A program made the translations under genes and the position numbers. A stretch of 33,784 nucleotides of DNA from an uncultured Bacteroides sp. (GTDB lineage Bacteria; Bacteroidota; Bacteroidia; Bacteroidales; Bacteroidaceae), in the NCBI GenBank assembly GCA_900556845.1, contig USQO01000015.1:1-33784 (forward strand). The letters run 5' to 3'. The notes beneath the pieces were generated by a model. The model did no database searches and was not told the origin of the DNA. It was given only the letters and a program-made list of their open reading frames with translations. Numbering within the stretch: the stretch's first letter is position 1; every line of letters begins with the position of its first letter. This document shows positions 1-8,086 of this stretch, one piece after another.

Positions 1-36
1 CGGTCTCGTGGGCTCGGAGATGTGTATAAGAGACAG
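1..36. other. Nextera adapter at left contig end (not genomic)
   Basis: Bases 3-17 match the Nextera read-2 adapter stem and 18-36 match the 19-base Tn5 mosaic end (AGATGTGTATAAGAGACAG). The two leading bases, CG, fit the end of the reverse-complemented index seen at the right terminus. This is library adapter left in the assembly. Genomic sequence begins at base 37. Confidence 0.97.
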
Positions 37-100
37 GTTCATTGCTTTCTAAAAAAGCATAACAGAACACCAGCTCTTCTTTTTTATGTTATGTATAAAA

Positions 101-1267
101 TTACATCAAGAATCCCAACAAAATACCGGCAGCAACAGCCGAACCAATAACACCGGCAACGTTAGGACCCATGGCATGCATCAACAAATAGTTGGTCGGG
201 TCGTATTCCAAACCGATAACTTGCGAGATACGAGCTGAGTCGGGTACTGCAGATACACCCGCGTTACCAATCAAAGGATTAATTTTATTTTCTTTATTCA
301 ATACCAAATTGAATATTTTGACAAACAAAACACCCGAAGTAGTAGCAATCACAAAAGACAAGGCTCCTAAGAAGAAAATCTTAATGGAGTCGAAAGTCAG
401 GAATTCGGATGCCTGTGTAGAAGCTCCTACTGTTACTCCCAACAAAATAGTGATGACATCAATCAGTGGTCCGCGGGCTGTTTCGGCCAAACGACGTGTC
501 ACACCACTTTCTTTCAACAGATTACCGAAGAAAAGCATTCCTAACAATGGCAAACCTGAAGGTACCAGGAAACAGGTAAGCAACAAACCGATAATCGGGA
601 ACATCACTTTCTCTGTATGCGAAACAGCACGTGGCGGTTTCATGCGGATAAGGCGCTCTTTCTTGGTAGTGAGCAGACGCATGATAGGCGGCTGGATAAC
701 AGGCACTAGTGCCATATACGAATAGGCCGAAACGGCAATCGCTCCCATAAGGTTAGGCGCCAGTTTAGACGAAAGGAAGATGGCGGTAGGACCGTCAGCA
801 CCTCCGATAATACCAATGGCACCTGCCTGCATCGGATCAAATCCAATGGCCAAAGCTATCATGTATGCACCAAAGATACCAAACTGGGCAGCTGCTCCAA
901 TCAGCATCAGTTTAGGATTGGAGATAAGTGCCGAGAAGTCGGTCATGGCACCAATCCCCAAAAAGATAAGCGGCGGATACCATCCCGAGGTCACACCTTG
1001 ATACAAAATGTTTAATACAGATCCTTCTTCATAAATACCCACCTTCAGGCCGGCCTCCATATTAAAAGGAATGTTACCAATCAACATACCAAAGCCAATA
1101 GGAATCAGTAACATCGGTTCAAACTCCTTTGCAACGGCCAGATATATAAATAAGATACCGAAAAGAATCATAATAAGGTGTCCTGCTGTAGCATTGTGGA
1201 AACCTGTATATGTCCAGAAATCGGCCAGATTATTTTGTATAAAAGAAATAAACTCACCCATAATCAT
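101..1267 (-). CDS. mmdB: Sodium-translocating methylmalonyl-CoA decarboxylase, beta subunit
   Basis: A 388-residue, very hydrophobic membrane protein of the OadB/MmdB/GcdB family. The family decarboxylates carboxybiotin on the carrier protein and uses the energy to export Na+. Visible family features are the glycine-rich stretch GAIGIIGGADGPTAIF around residues 148-163, which is the conserved ion-binding region, and the GNAGVSAVPDSARISQ segment near residue 335. About ten membrane segments can be read, and length is normal. It is the last gene of a five-gene minus-strand operon and its ATG overlaps the stop of the biotin carrier by four bases, suggesting translational coupling. The substrate (methylmalonyl-CoA rather than oxaloacetate or glutaconyl-CoA) is inferred from the epimerase and the carboxyltransferase in the same operon. 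Confidence 0.93.
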   Translation of the reverse strand: MIMGEFISFIQNNLADFWTYTGFHNATAGHLIMILFGILFIYLAVAKEFEPMLLIPIGFGMLIGNIPFNMEAGLKVGIYEEGSVLNILYQGVTSGWYPPLIFLGIGAMTDFSALISNPKLMLIGAAAQFGIFGAYMIALAIGFDPMQAGAIGIIGGADGPTAIFLSSKLAPNLMGAIAVSAYSYMALVPVIQPPIMRLLTTKKERLIRMKPPRAVSHTEKVMFPIIGLLLTCFLVPSGLPLLGMLFFGNLLKESGVTRRLAETARGPLIDVITILLGVTVGASTQASEFLTFDSIKIFFLGALSFVIATTSGVLFVKIFNLVLNKENKINPLIGNAGVSAVPDSARISQVIGLEYDPTNYLLMHAMGPNVAGVIGSAVAAGILLGFLM

Positions 1268-1695
1268 TCAATTATTATAAGGTCTGTACCTTCCAAAATA
1301 GACTCTCCCTTGCTTACATTAATGCTGATTACTTTACCGTCGTGATCTGCCTTAATGTCGTTTTCCATCTTCATGGCTTCCAGTATCATCACAGTCTGAC
1401 CGCGTTTAACCATATCACCTTCTTTCACTTTAATATCCAGAATAACTCCCGGAAGCGGTGACTTGATCCCCACTTTTCCACCACTTGGAACAGAAGGACG
1501 GCTGATTGCAGGAGGAGGAGCAGCCGGAGTCGTTGCTGTAGGACGAATTACAGGTTTGATTTTCGGTTTTACTTCACGCTGAAGTTCTACTGTATAAGCA
1601 GTACCATTTACTTCAACATGAGCAATATTGTCTTCTATATCTCCGACTTGTACTTTATAAAGATTACCGTTAATCTTATATTTATATTCTTTCAT
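1264..1695 (-). CDS. mmdC: Biotin carboxyl carrier protein of the decarboxylase (gamma-type subunit)
   Basis: A 143-residue biotinyl carrier. Residues about 1-40 form a short N-terminal domain, 41-70 are a proline/alanine-rich flexible linker, and 74-143 are the biotinyl domain. The biotin attachment motif EAMKMEN is present, with the acceptor lysine at residue 109. It would shuttle the carboxyl group from the alpha subunit to the membrane beta subunit. It sits between the anchor subunit and mmdB and overlaps mmdB by four bases. Similar carriers occur in oxaloacetate decarboxylase and propionyl-CoA carboxylase, so the name rests on the operon. Confidence 0.92.
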   Translation of the reverse strand: MKEYKYKINGNLYKVQVGDIEDNIAHVEVNGTAYTVELQREVKPKIKPVIRPTATTPAAPPPAISRPSVPSGGKVGIKSPLPGVILDIKVKEGDMVKRGQTVMILEAMKMENDIKADHDGKVISINVSKGESILEGTDLIIIE

Positions 1696-1718
1696 GGTTT
1701 TGATTCTTGATTAATAAG

Positions 1719-2645
1719 TTATTTTTTAGGTTGTTCACGCAGCGTGTATATCTTCGAGCTCCATGGCGAGTAGCTTCGTTTTACACGGCTGATAGTCAGA
1801 ATTGTCTCTTCTACATCATGAACTTCACTCTGTGCTTCGTGCAAAGCCATTGCAATAGCAGTAATGACTTCTCCCGGTGCTTCGCCAAGTTTCTTTTCCT
1901 TCGCTTCTGCCTTATCGGTAATACCTTTGGCTTTCATGGCATTACGCTTACGCAGACTCACGGCAGCCTTTCCGATATAACGGAAACTGATATACAACAG
2001 AATCAATCCGAAGAAAACTACACTCATGGCAGATATAGCCATACCTATTCCTACAGGGTCATGCTTTTCAAACTTATCCATCTTTGGATTAGAATCCATC
2101 GTCTGGTTATTGGTACTTGGTGTAACATACTTATCAGCACTTTCACCTTTTACTTCCCACGATTCGCCTGCATCACTAACACGTGCATACGAACAGTCGG
2201 CTTGTAACTTGGCAGCAGGAACCACTACCTGATCCAGCAGTTTCTTGCCGGAATCAAACAATCCAATCCAGTTATCACCTTCATTACTCAAAATAAAATT
2301 GGTATGGAAAGTTCCTCTTCTGGGTGCACCATCTGCCCAAAACAAAGCATGCTGGCGAGGTTTAACCAAAGTCAGTACATCTCCTTTCGGAATGAAATAA
2401 CTGATTGTATCGCCCGGAGCGGTGCTTACCTTGAGGTAACATCCGGCCAAATCAGCACTGCTATACGACTGATTGAATATCTCAATCCATCCACTGTGCT
2501 TTCCGTAGTCGTCCTGGAAATTATTCTGATTATTTACCAGAACTTCATTGATAACCAGTTTAGGCTTAGCCTTCTGTTCTTTACAAGAACTGAAACCAAT
2601 CATCAGCAACAGCGACAGGAATAATCCGATTTTATAATTCCTCAT
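1719..2645 (-). CDS. Lipoprotein lamin-tail domain protein fused to OadG-like decarboxylase anchor subunit
   Basis: The chosen start (ATG at 2645) gives 308 residues opening with a lipoprotein signal peptide whose lipobox ends at Cys21. A longer in-frame start at 2696 would overlap the upstream gene and bury this signal, so it is rejected. Residues about 29-155 resemble a lamin-tail domain (LVINEVLVNN, then SGWIEIFNQS and later NEGDNWIGLFD). One transmembrane helix follows at about 199-224, then a charged cytoplasmic tail ending in a segment like that of OadG/MmdD subunits (SPWSSKIYTL). Ordinary OadG-type subunits are only about 80-120 residues, so the extracellular domain is an addition. Position between alpha and biotin carrier supports the anchor role. 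The lamin-tail call is by pattern only. Confidence 0.8.
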   Translation of the reverse strand: MRNYKIGLFLSLLLMIGFSSCKEQKAKPKLVINEVLVNNQNNFQDDYGKHSGWIEIFNQSYSSADLAGCYLKVSTAPGDTISYFIPKGDVLTLVKPRQHALFWADGAPRRGTFHTNFILSNEGDNWIGLFDSGKKLLDQVVVPAAKLQADCSYARVSDAGESWEVKGESADKYVTPSTNNQTMDSNPKMDKFEKHDPVGIGMAISAMSVVFFGLILLYISFRYIGKAAVSLRKRNAMKAKGITDKAEAKEKKLGEAPGEVITAIAMALHEAQSEVHDVEETILTISRVKRSYSPWSSKIYTLREQPKK

Positions 2646-2676
2646 AATCGTTTTATTTAAAAATTCGTGATGCGGC

Positions 2677-4230
2677 TTACAATGGAATATTTCCATGTTT
2701 CTTAGCCGGATTGGTTACTTTCTTGGTCTGCAACTGCTGCAATGCACGGATAATGCGGAAACGAGTATTACGTGGTTCGATTACATCGTCAATATAACCG
2801 TACTTCGCAGCATTATACGGATTAGCAAACAGTTTGGTGTATTCGGCTTCTTTTTCGGCCATGAATGCTGCCGGGTCTGCAGCTTCTTTAGCTTCCTTGG
2901 CATAAAGAACCTCCACAGCTCCTGCGCCACCCATTACGGCAATTTCGGCTGTAGGCCAAGCATAGTTCATATCACCACGAAGTTGCTTACAGCTCATCAC
3001 AATGTGCGAGCCTCCGTACGATTTACGCAAAGTAACCGTAACTTTAGGTACAGTAGCCTCACCATAAGCATACAACAGCTTAGCACCATGCAGAATCACT
3101 GCATTGTACTCCTGGCCAGTACCCGGAAGGAATCCCGGAACGTCTACCAATGATACGATAGGGATATTGAATGCATCGCAGAAGCGTACAAAACGGGCAC
3201 CTTTACGTGAAGCATTGCAGTCAAGAACTCCTGCCAGGAACTTAGGCTGATTAGCCACAATACCCACCGACTGTCCGTTGAAACGTGCAAATCCTACGAT
3301 AATATTCTTGGCAAAATCACGCTGTACTTCCAGAAACTCACCGTTATCGACAATAGCACCTATCACTTCGTACATGTCGTATGGTTTATTAGGACTATCT
3401 GGAATAATCTCATTCAAAGAATCTTCCAGGCGGTCAATCGGATCGGTACAGTCCATATAAGGAGGCTCTTCCAGATTATTTTGCGGAATATAACTCAATA
3501 ATTTACGAATCAACGCCAAACCTTCTTCTTCGGTAGATGCTGTAAAGTGTGTTACTCCAGAACGGGTAGAATGTACACTTGCACCACCCAGATTTTCCTG
3601 ACTTACATCTTCGCCTGTTACTGTCTTCACAACCTTAGGACCTGTAAGGAACATATACGAAGTTCCTTCCATCATCAATGTAAAGTCGGTCAGAGCTGGT
3701 GAATAAACAGCACCTCCGGCACAAGGACCGAAAATACCGGAAATCTGAGGAATTACACCTGAAGCCAGAATGTTCCGCTGGAAAATTTCAGCATATCCGG
3801 CCAATGCATTGATACCTTCCTGAATACGGGCACCTCCCGAGTCGTTCAGTCCAATGACCGGTGCTCCCATCTTCATGGCCAAGTCCATCACCTTACAGAT
3901 TTTTAAAGACATGGTTTCGGAAAGAGAACCTGCCGAAACGGTAAAATCTTGTGCAAATACATAAACCAGTCTTCCATCAATCGTACCATATCCGGTAACC
4001 ACACCATCACCCAGATAATGCTTTTTGTCCATACCGAAATTGGTACACCGGTGCTTCACGAACATATCAAGTTCTTCGAAGCTGCCCTCATCCAACAACA
4101 TAGCCAGACGTTCGCGGGCTGTATATTTTCCTTTTGCGTGTTGCTTCTCGATTGCTTTCTCACCACCACCCAGACGCGCCTGCGCACGCAGTTCGATAAG
4201 CTCTTTTACTTTTTCAAGTTGACTACTCAT
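2677..4230 (-). CDS. mmdA: Methylmalonyl-CoA decarboxylase alpha subunit (carboxyltransferase)
   Basis: A 517-residue acyl-CoA carboxyltransferase of the MmdA/PccB family, which moves the carboxyl group from (S)-methylmalonyl-CoA to biotin. Both crotonase-fold halves are visible: GLNDSGGARIQEG and the GPCAGGAVYSPAL oxyanion region in the N half, and VDVPGFLPGTGQE with a GGSHIVMS segment in the C half. I start at 4230 (MSSQLEKVKE), the normal family N-terminus; the 29 upstream in-frame residues run through the intergenic hairpin and look non-coding. The propionyl-CoA carboxylase beta subunit is nearly identical in fold, but the neighbouring beta and anchor subunits favour the Na+ pump. Confidence 0.93.
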   Translation of the reverse strand: MSSQLEKVKELIELRAQARLGGGEKAIEKQHAKGKYTARERLAMLLDEGSFEELDMFVKHRCTNFGMDKKHYLGDGVVTGYGTIDGRLVYVFAQDFTVSAGSLSETMSLKICKVMDLAMKMGAPVIGLNDSGGARIQEGINALAGYAEIFQRNILASGVIPQISGIFGPCAGGAVYSPALTDFTLMMEGTSYMFLTGPKVVKTVTGEDVSQENLGGASVHSTRSGVTHFTASTEEEGLALIRKLLSYIPQNNLEEPPYMDCTDPIDRLEDSLNEIIPDSPNKPYDMYEVIGAIVDNGEFLEVQRDFAKNIIVGFARFNGQSVGIVANQPKFLAGVLDCNASRKGARFVRFCDAFNIPIVSLVDVPGFLPGTGQEYNAVILHGAKLLYAYGEATVPKVTVTLRKSYGGSHIVMSCKQLRGDMNYAWPTAEIAVMGGAGAVEVLYAKEAKEAADPAAFMAEKEAEYTKLFANPYNAAKYGYIDDVIEPRNTRFRIIRALQQLQTKKVTNPAKKHGNIPL

Positions 4231-4274
4231 AGAAATTAGATTTTTATTAGATTGATATGTTTTACAATGAATAA

Positions 4275-4313
4275 GGCCGGTTTGCAGAAAAATATGCAAT
4301 CCGCAAACCAGCC
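4275..4313. other. Intercistronic hairpin between epimerase and mmdA
   Basis: An 11-base inverted repeat (GGCCGGTTTGC at 4275-4285 against GCAAACCAGCC at 4303-4313, one G-T pair) with a 17-base loop. No T-run follows on the minus strand, so it is unlikely to be a simple terminator. It may stabilise or process the operon message. Confidence 0.6.
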
Positions 4314-4320
4314 TCATCTA

Positions 4321-4725
4321 TCATTTTTCACAAAGTTCGGTTAATATACCCATAGTTGATTTAGGATGCAGAAAAGCTATATTCAGGTTTTCTGCTCCTT
4401 TTCGGGGAGCTTTGTCGATAAGCCTTATGCCAGCAGCTTCAGCTTGAGCCAATGCCTCTGCCACTCCGTCTTCAACGGCAAAGGCAACATGATGCACCCC
4501 GATGCCTCTGTTTTCAATAAATTTGGCGATTGTACTTTCCGGACAAGTAGGCTCCAAAAGTTCTAATTTAGTTTCACCACACTTCAAAAATGCGGTTTTT
4601 ACCTTCTGGTCCTCAACCGTTTCTATATTATAGCATTTCAGTCCCAATACATTTTCGAAATAAGGAAGTGCCTCTTCGATACTTTTTACAGCAATTCCCA
4701 AATGTTCTATGTGTGAAATTTTCAT
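4321..4725 (-). CDS. mce: Methylmalonyl-CoA epimerase
   Basis: A 134-residue protein of the vicinal oxygen chelate (glyoxalase) superfamily, interconverting the R and S forms of methylmalonyl-CoA. This links the B12-dependent mutase product to the decarboxylase. Family features are the N-terminal IEHLGIAVKSIEEAL, the central HHVAFAVED and the C-terminal GILTELCEK, carrying the expected His and Glu metal ligands. Length is typical. It is the first gene of the decarboxylase operon, 90 bases upstream of mmdA with a hairpin between. No clear TAnnTTTG promoter box was found in its 103-base upstream gap. The methylmalonyl-CoA mutase genes are not in the window. Confidence 0.93.
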   Translation of the reverse strand: MKISHIEHLGIAVKSIEEALPYFENVLGLKCYNIETVEDQKVKTAFLKCGETKLELLEPTCPESTIAKFIENRGIGVHHVAFAVEDGVAEALAQAEAAGIRLIDKAPRKGAENLNIAFLHPKSTMGILTELCEK

Positions 4726-4828
4726 GACGATTTGTGTTTTTATATTAGGTATTAAATTAACTGTTTTACATCACTCGTTGCGCAAAGAAAAGAAAATTGT
4801 GCAAAAAAACGAAATCTTTTGTCCAAAA

Positions 4829-5806
4829 TCAGACATAAATATATGTTAATAGCTGATTCAACCACCTCCATTTACAGCGATACCATCGGCGTATTGAACT
4901 TTGCTGGCCACCAAAACGAAGTAAAAAATTCCGAAAACCGTATTTTTTGAAAGACAATCCTACATTAATAAATTCAAAATGAAGTTTTCCTATTTCCTTG
5001 GCACGCAACATAGCTTTCCATACGGCAAGTACTCCTGGGTATTGTGCATAATATGTCTTATTCAAACCACCGGAAAACAACAGATAGGCCTTCTCCTCAT
5101 CATAAAAACAAACAGCCCCTCCTATTATCTTACCTTTATAACGGACAATAATAATATCTCCCATACCTTCTGATATGATTTCCTTATATAATTGTATAAA
5201 GAAACAGATATCTGGAAAATACTGACGAACTTTCGATGAATAATAACGCTTTAAAAGATTGGCTAATACTATCACATCCTCCTCATTGCGAACGACCTCC
5301 ATCGTTGCACCACTCTTCAGTCCTTGCTCAATCTGGTGCCTGCGCGATACATCCATCCATTTATCAAATTTCTCTTTATGAATAGAATTCCGGATTCGAA
5401 GCCATTTTACAGGGAAAAACTCATTCTCTCGAAATATGCGGTAGCCAAACAGCGTATAACTTAAATTCCGAACCTCGATAAAAAAGGCCTTACCTTGCTG
5501 CTGAAAAACCAAGTGCGAAAACATCAGCTCGAAAACCTGATTTTTCTCTTTTTCATCAAGACCGAAATATTCTCCCTCACCATATACAACACAACGGCGT
5601 ATCGGCAGGATATGAATATTGGAAGGACGGTTTACACATAAAATCTTCGCAACCGGAGATGTCCCGCAAAATGCCACAATAAGCATAGGCTGATAGCCAG
5701 GCGTTCTCTCCAGTACATGAAAAAAAGCTGTGGAATGAAAAACATTCTTTCCCGGCAAGGAAGGAATATTATCCGAAGAGCAATATGTAGTAAGCCGTAT
5801 ATTCAT
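4829..5806 (-). CDS. GNAT-fold acetyltransferase, BioF2/FemAB-like
   Basis: A 325-residue cytosolic protein resembling the Acetyltransf_6 (BioF2-like) group of GNAT-fold enzymes, which includes FemAB-like peptidoglycan and capsule modifiers. The second half has the acyltransferase core: IIIVRYKGKIIGGAVCFYDEEKAYLLFSG as successive strands, then an aromatic/Gly segment before LHFEFINVGLSFKKYGFRNF. No signal peptide or membrane segment. It stands alone, divergent from the nitroreductase. Its probable promoter has a -7 box (TAAATTTG, minus strand 5821-5814) that places the transcript start next to the ATG, so the message may be almost leaderless. The substrate cannot be told from sequence. Confidence 0.75.
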   Translation of the reverse strand: MNIRLTTYCSSDNIPSLPGKNVFHSTAFFHVLERTPGYQPMLIVAFCGTSPVAKILCVNRPSNIHILPIRRCVVYGEGEYFGLDEKEKNQVFELMFSHLVFQQQGKAFFIEVRNLSYTLFGYRIFRENEFFPVKWLRIRNSIHKEKFDKWMDVSRRHQIEQGLKSGATMEVVRNEEDVIVLANLLKRYYSSKVRQYFPDICFFIQLYKEIISEGMGDIIIVRYKGKIIGGAVCFYDEEKAYLLFSGGLNKTYYAQYPGVLAVWKAMLRAKEIGKLHFEFINVGLSFKKYGFRNFLLRFGGQQSSIRRWYRCKWRWLNQLLTYIYV

Positions 5807-5813
5807 CGGTATG

Positions 5814-5821
5814 CAAATTTA
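5814..5821 (-). promoter_or_regulatory. Candidate promoter -7 box of the acetyltransferase gene
   Basis: Minus-strand TAAATTTG fits the Bacteroides -7 consensus TAnnTTTG. A TTTG (minus-strand reading of 5850-5847) or GTTG (5847-5844) 22-25 bases upstream could be the -33 element. The predicted start is near 5807, one base from the start codon. Confidence 0.5.
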
Positions 5822-5829
5822 AACTTTTT

Positions 5830-5861
5830 GTTGAGTTTTCTAGCAACAAATGCTATATTTG
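5830..5861 (+). promoter_or_regulatory. Promoter of the nitroreductase operon
   Basis: A -7 box TATATTTG at 5854-5861 matches TAnnTTTG; GTTG at 5830-5833 lies 20 bases upstream as the -33 element. The predicted start near 5868 gives a leader of about 20 bases. It overlaps the oppositely directed acetyltransferase promoter. Confidence 0.6.
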
Positions 5862-5887
5862 TGTCGAGAAACAGATTATTTAAGATT

Positions 5888-6424
5888 ATGGAACAATTCA
5901 GTGAATTAATCAAGCTAAGACGCAGCATGCGTAAATTTACCGAGCAGGAACTCAGTCAGGAAGAAGTAGTAACCTTGATAAAGGCTGCTTTGATGGCGCC
6001 ATCGTCCAAACGTTCCAACTCCTGGCAATTCATCGTTGTAGACGACAAGGAAACGCTCGACAAACTATCCCGCTGCAAAGAAGCCGGTTCTTCTTTCCTG
6101 AAAGATGCTCCTTTAGGTATTGTCGTGACTGCCGACCCGCTGGCCAGTGATGTATGGATTGAAGATGCTTCCATTGCCGCACTCATGATTCAGCTGCAGG
6201 CAGAAGACCTCGGACTGGGAAGTTGCTGGATTCAGGTACGCGAACGATATACAGCAACCGGTATGACTTCCGACGAGTATGTACACGGCATACTGGACAT
6301 TCCACTGCAACTGCAAGTATTGTGCATCATAGCTGTCGGACACAAAGGTATGGAACGTAAACCTTTTAACGAAGAGCATTTGCAATGGGAAAAGATTCAT
6401 ATCAATAAATATGGAGGAAAATAA
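5888..6424 (+). CDS. Nitroreductase-family flavoprotein
   Basis: A 178-residue FMN-dependent oxidoreductase of the nitroreductase family. The N-terminal FMN-phosphate contact is visible (LIKLRRSMRKFTEQ, about 7-20), followed by the APSSKRSNSWQFIVVDD segment that binds flavin, and a C-terminal helical region with GLGSCWIQVRER. Members reduce nitro groups, quinones or flavins with NAD(P)H; the physiological substrate is unknown. I start at 5888 because the longer frame reaches back through the promoter. It leads a tightly spaced plus-strand set: the next gene begins two bases after its stop, and a GGAGG lies in its last codons. Confidence 0.88.
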   Translation: MEQFSELIKLRRSMRKFTEQELSQEEVVTLIKAALMAPSSKRSNSWQFIVVDDKETLDKLSRCKEAGSSFLKDAPLGIVVTADPLASDVWIEDASIAALMIQLQAEDLGLGSCWIQVRERYTATGMTSDEYVHGILDIPLQLQVLCIIAVGHKGMERKPFNEEHLQWEKIHINKYGGK

Positions 6425-6426
6425 CC

Positions 6427-6756
6427 GTGGCCAGTGCATCAAACCATAACGATACGTACAGAGCTTTGTCTGTTTTCCTCATCCTCACCGGTGTGTTTTA
6501 CCTGATTGACAAATGGCTGCCTTTCGAGTCTTTGGGAATGGGATGGATCATGCATAAAGACACCATTCTGCTCTTTGCAGCAGCAACCTTCCTGTGGTTC
6601 AAGTCGGACAAGTCCGTTGGACTTATTCTGGCAGGAATATGGCTGATTCAGAATATCGGACTAGTGGTTTCACTTTTAGGACAACTGTCTGCTTTCCTGC
6701 TGCCTGCCACACTGCTACTTATCGGGTTGCTGCTCTACTGGTTTTCAAATAAATAA
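6427..6756 (+). CDS. Small integral membrane protein (LiaI/LiaF-type transmembrane region)
   Basis: A 109-residue protein beginning with GTG, supported by GGAGG at 6413-6417, nine bases upstream. It consists of about four hydrophobic helices: ALSVFLILTGVFYLI, DTILLFAAATFLWF, VGLILAGIWLIQNIGLVVSLL, and FLLPATLLLIGLLLYWF. The pattern of short helices with a small loop resembles the LiaI-LiaF-like transmembrane (DUF5668-type) region found in envelope-stress proteins, but there is no C-terminal soluble domain. The function is unknown. It lies between the nitroreductase and a Rossmann protein, 12 bases before the latter, so it is probably co-transcribed. Confidence 0.75.
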   Translation: MASASNHNDTYRALSVFLILTGVFYLIDKWLPFESLGMGWIMHKDTILLFAAATFLWFKSDKSVGLILAGIWLIQNIGLVVSLLGQLSAFLLPATLLLIGLLLYWFSNK

Positions 6757-6768
6757 TATAGTATCAAG

Positions 6769-7554
6769 ATGAAAATTGTAATGATTGGAGCAGGAAATGT
6801 AGCTACCCATCTGACGCTTGCTCTCCAACAAAAAGAACAAACCATCTTGCAGGTATACAGCCGGACAGAAGCCTCTGCTTTGACACTGGCTGAACTTGCC
6901 GACTGTGCATATACCTGCAACGTACAAGATATAAATGCGGATGCCGACCTGTACATTGTTTCAGTAAAAGACAGTGTCCTGTCCGATCTGCTTCCACAGA
7001 TTGTCCGCATCAACCCCAATGCCTTGTTTGTTCACACAGCCGGCAGTGTCCCTATGGATATCTGGAAGGGACTTACACATCGATACGGAGTATTATACCC
7101 GATGCAGACATTCAGCAAACAACGCCCTGTAGATTTCGATAAAGTTTCTTTTTTTGTCGAAGCAAACACTCCGGAAAACGAACAACTTTTAATGAATCTG
7201 GCATACCTTTTGAGCAACCATGTGTATCCGGCTACCTCCGAGCAGCGCCGATACCTGCACATAGCAGCGGTCTTCGCCTGCAACTTTGCCAATCACATGT
7301 ATGCCATCAGCAACTACCTGCTCACTGAGCACCAGTTGCCTTTCGAAGCCATGCTTCCGCTTATCGATGAAACAGCCCAAAAGATTCACCAACTGAGTCC
7401 GGTAGATGCACAGACTGGTCCGGCCCAAAGAAGAGACTGCAACATTATGAACAGTCACCTGCAATTACTGGAAGCCTACCCCGAACTCCAGCAAATCTAT
7501 AAAAGTCTAAGCAAGAATATTCAACAATATAACCTACTGAAAGACCATGATTGA
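6769..7554 (+). CDS. Rossmann-fold/DUF2520 putative oxidoreductase
   Basis: A 261-residue protein of the Rossmann-like plus DUF2520 architecture. The N-terminal dinucleotide-binding motif GAGNVATHL (about 7-15) is followed by strands ending in DLYIVSVKDS and VHTAGSVPMD, as in NADP-dependent dehydrogenases of the F420/pyrroline-carboxylate reductase fold. The C-terminal half (about 125-250) is the helical DUF2520 domain with HIAAVFACNFANHMYAI and the conserved SPVDAQTGPAQRRD. The family has no confirmed reaction that I can state. It overlaps the kdsC-like gene by eight bases, an arrangement I regard as common in Bacteroidetes. Confidence 0.85.
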   Translation: MKIVMIGAGNVATHLTLALQQKEQTILQVYSRTEASALTLAELADCAYTCNVQDINADADLYIVSVKDSVLSDLLPQIVRINPNALFVHTAGSVPMDIWKGLTHRYGVLYPMQTFSKQRPVDFDKVSFFVEANTPENEQLLMNLAYLLSNHVYPATSEQRRYLHIAAVFACNFANHMYAISNYLLTEHQLPFEAMLPLIDETAQKIHQLSPVDAQTGPAQRRDCNIMNSHLQLLEAYPELQQIYKSLSKNIQQYNLLKDHD

Positions 7555-8065
7555 TTACGATTTAAAGAAAATAAAAGCACTCTTTTTTGATGTGGACGGT
7601 GTATTGAGTGCCGAAACTATCGGTATGGACGCTAATGGCGACCCGATGCGTACGGTAAACATCAAAGACGGATATGCCCTGCAGCTTGCTGCTAAAGCAG
7701 GACTGCACATTGCCATCATTACCGGCGGTAAGACCGAAGCCATACGCAAACGTTACGAAGGCCTTGGCATCAAAGACATTTTTCTGGGAGCTGCGGTAAA
7801 GACCAAAGAATACCAGCTACTATTGGACAAATACCAGCTCTCGCCCGAAGAAGTGCTTTATATGGGAGACGATATCCCCGACTATGAAGTACTCCGCCTG
7901 GTGGGACTTCCCTGCTGCCCGGCTGATGCTGCTCCCGAAATCAAACAAATATGCAAATATATTTCACACCGCAACGGAGGCTATGGCTGTGGACGCGACG
8001 TAGTAGAGCAAGTATTGAAAGCTCACGGCAAATGGATGTCGCACAGTGAAGCCTTCGGATGGTAA
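7547..8065 (+). CDS. kdsC: KdsC-type HAD phosphatase (Kdo-8-phosphate phosphatase)
   Basis: A 172-residue HAD hydrolase without a cap domain, the size and pattern of KdsC, which dephosphorylates Kdo-8-phosphate for lipopolysaccharide core synthesis. Motif I is FFDVDGVLS with nucleophile Asp15 and Asp17; motif II is IITGGKTEA; the lysine of motif III lies in VKTKEYQ; motif IV is YMGDDIPDYEVL. The C-terminal GGYGCGRDVVEQVL is typical of the family. It overlaps the preceding gene by eight bases and is followed 21 bases later by maf. A related YrbI-type phosphatase with another sugar substrate is possible. Confidence 0.88.
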   Translation: MIDYDLKKIKALFFDVDGVLSAETIGMDANGDPMRTVNIKDGYALQLAAKAGLHIAIITGGKTEAIRKRYEGLGIKDIFLGAAVKTKEYQLLLDKYQLSPEEVLYMGDDIPDYEVLRLVGLPCCPADAAPEIKQICKYISHRNGGYGCGRDVVEQVLKAHGKWMSHSEAFGW

Positions 8066-8086
8066 CCCCGCTAAAAAACAAAAGTT

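Noticed and set aside
192..725. Long plus-strand open frame opposite mmdB
   Set aside because: It is the antisense shadow of a clear membrane-protein gene and its translation has no family features.
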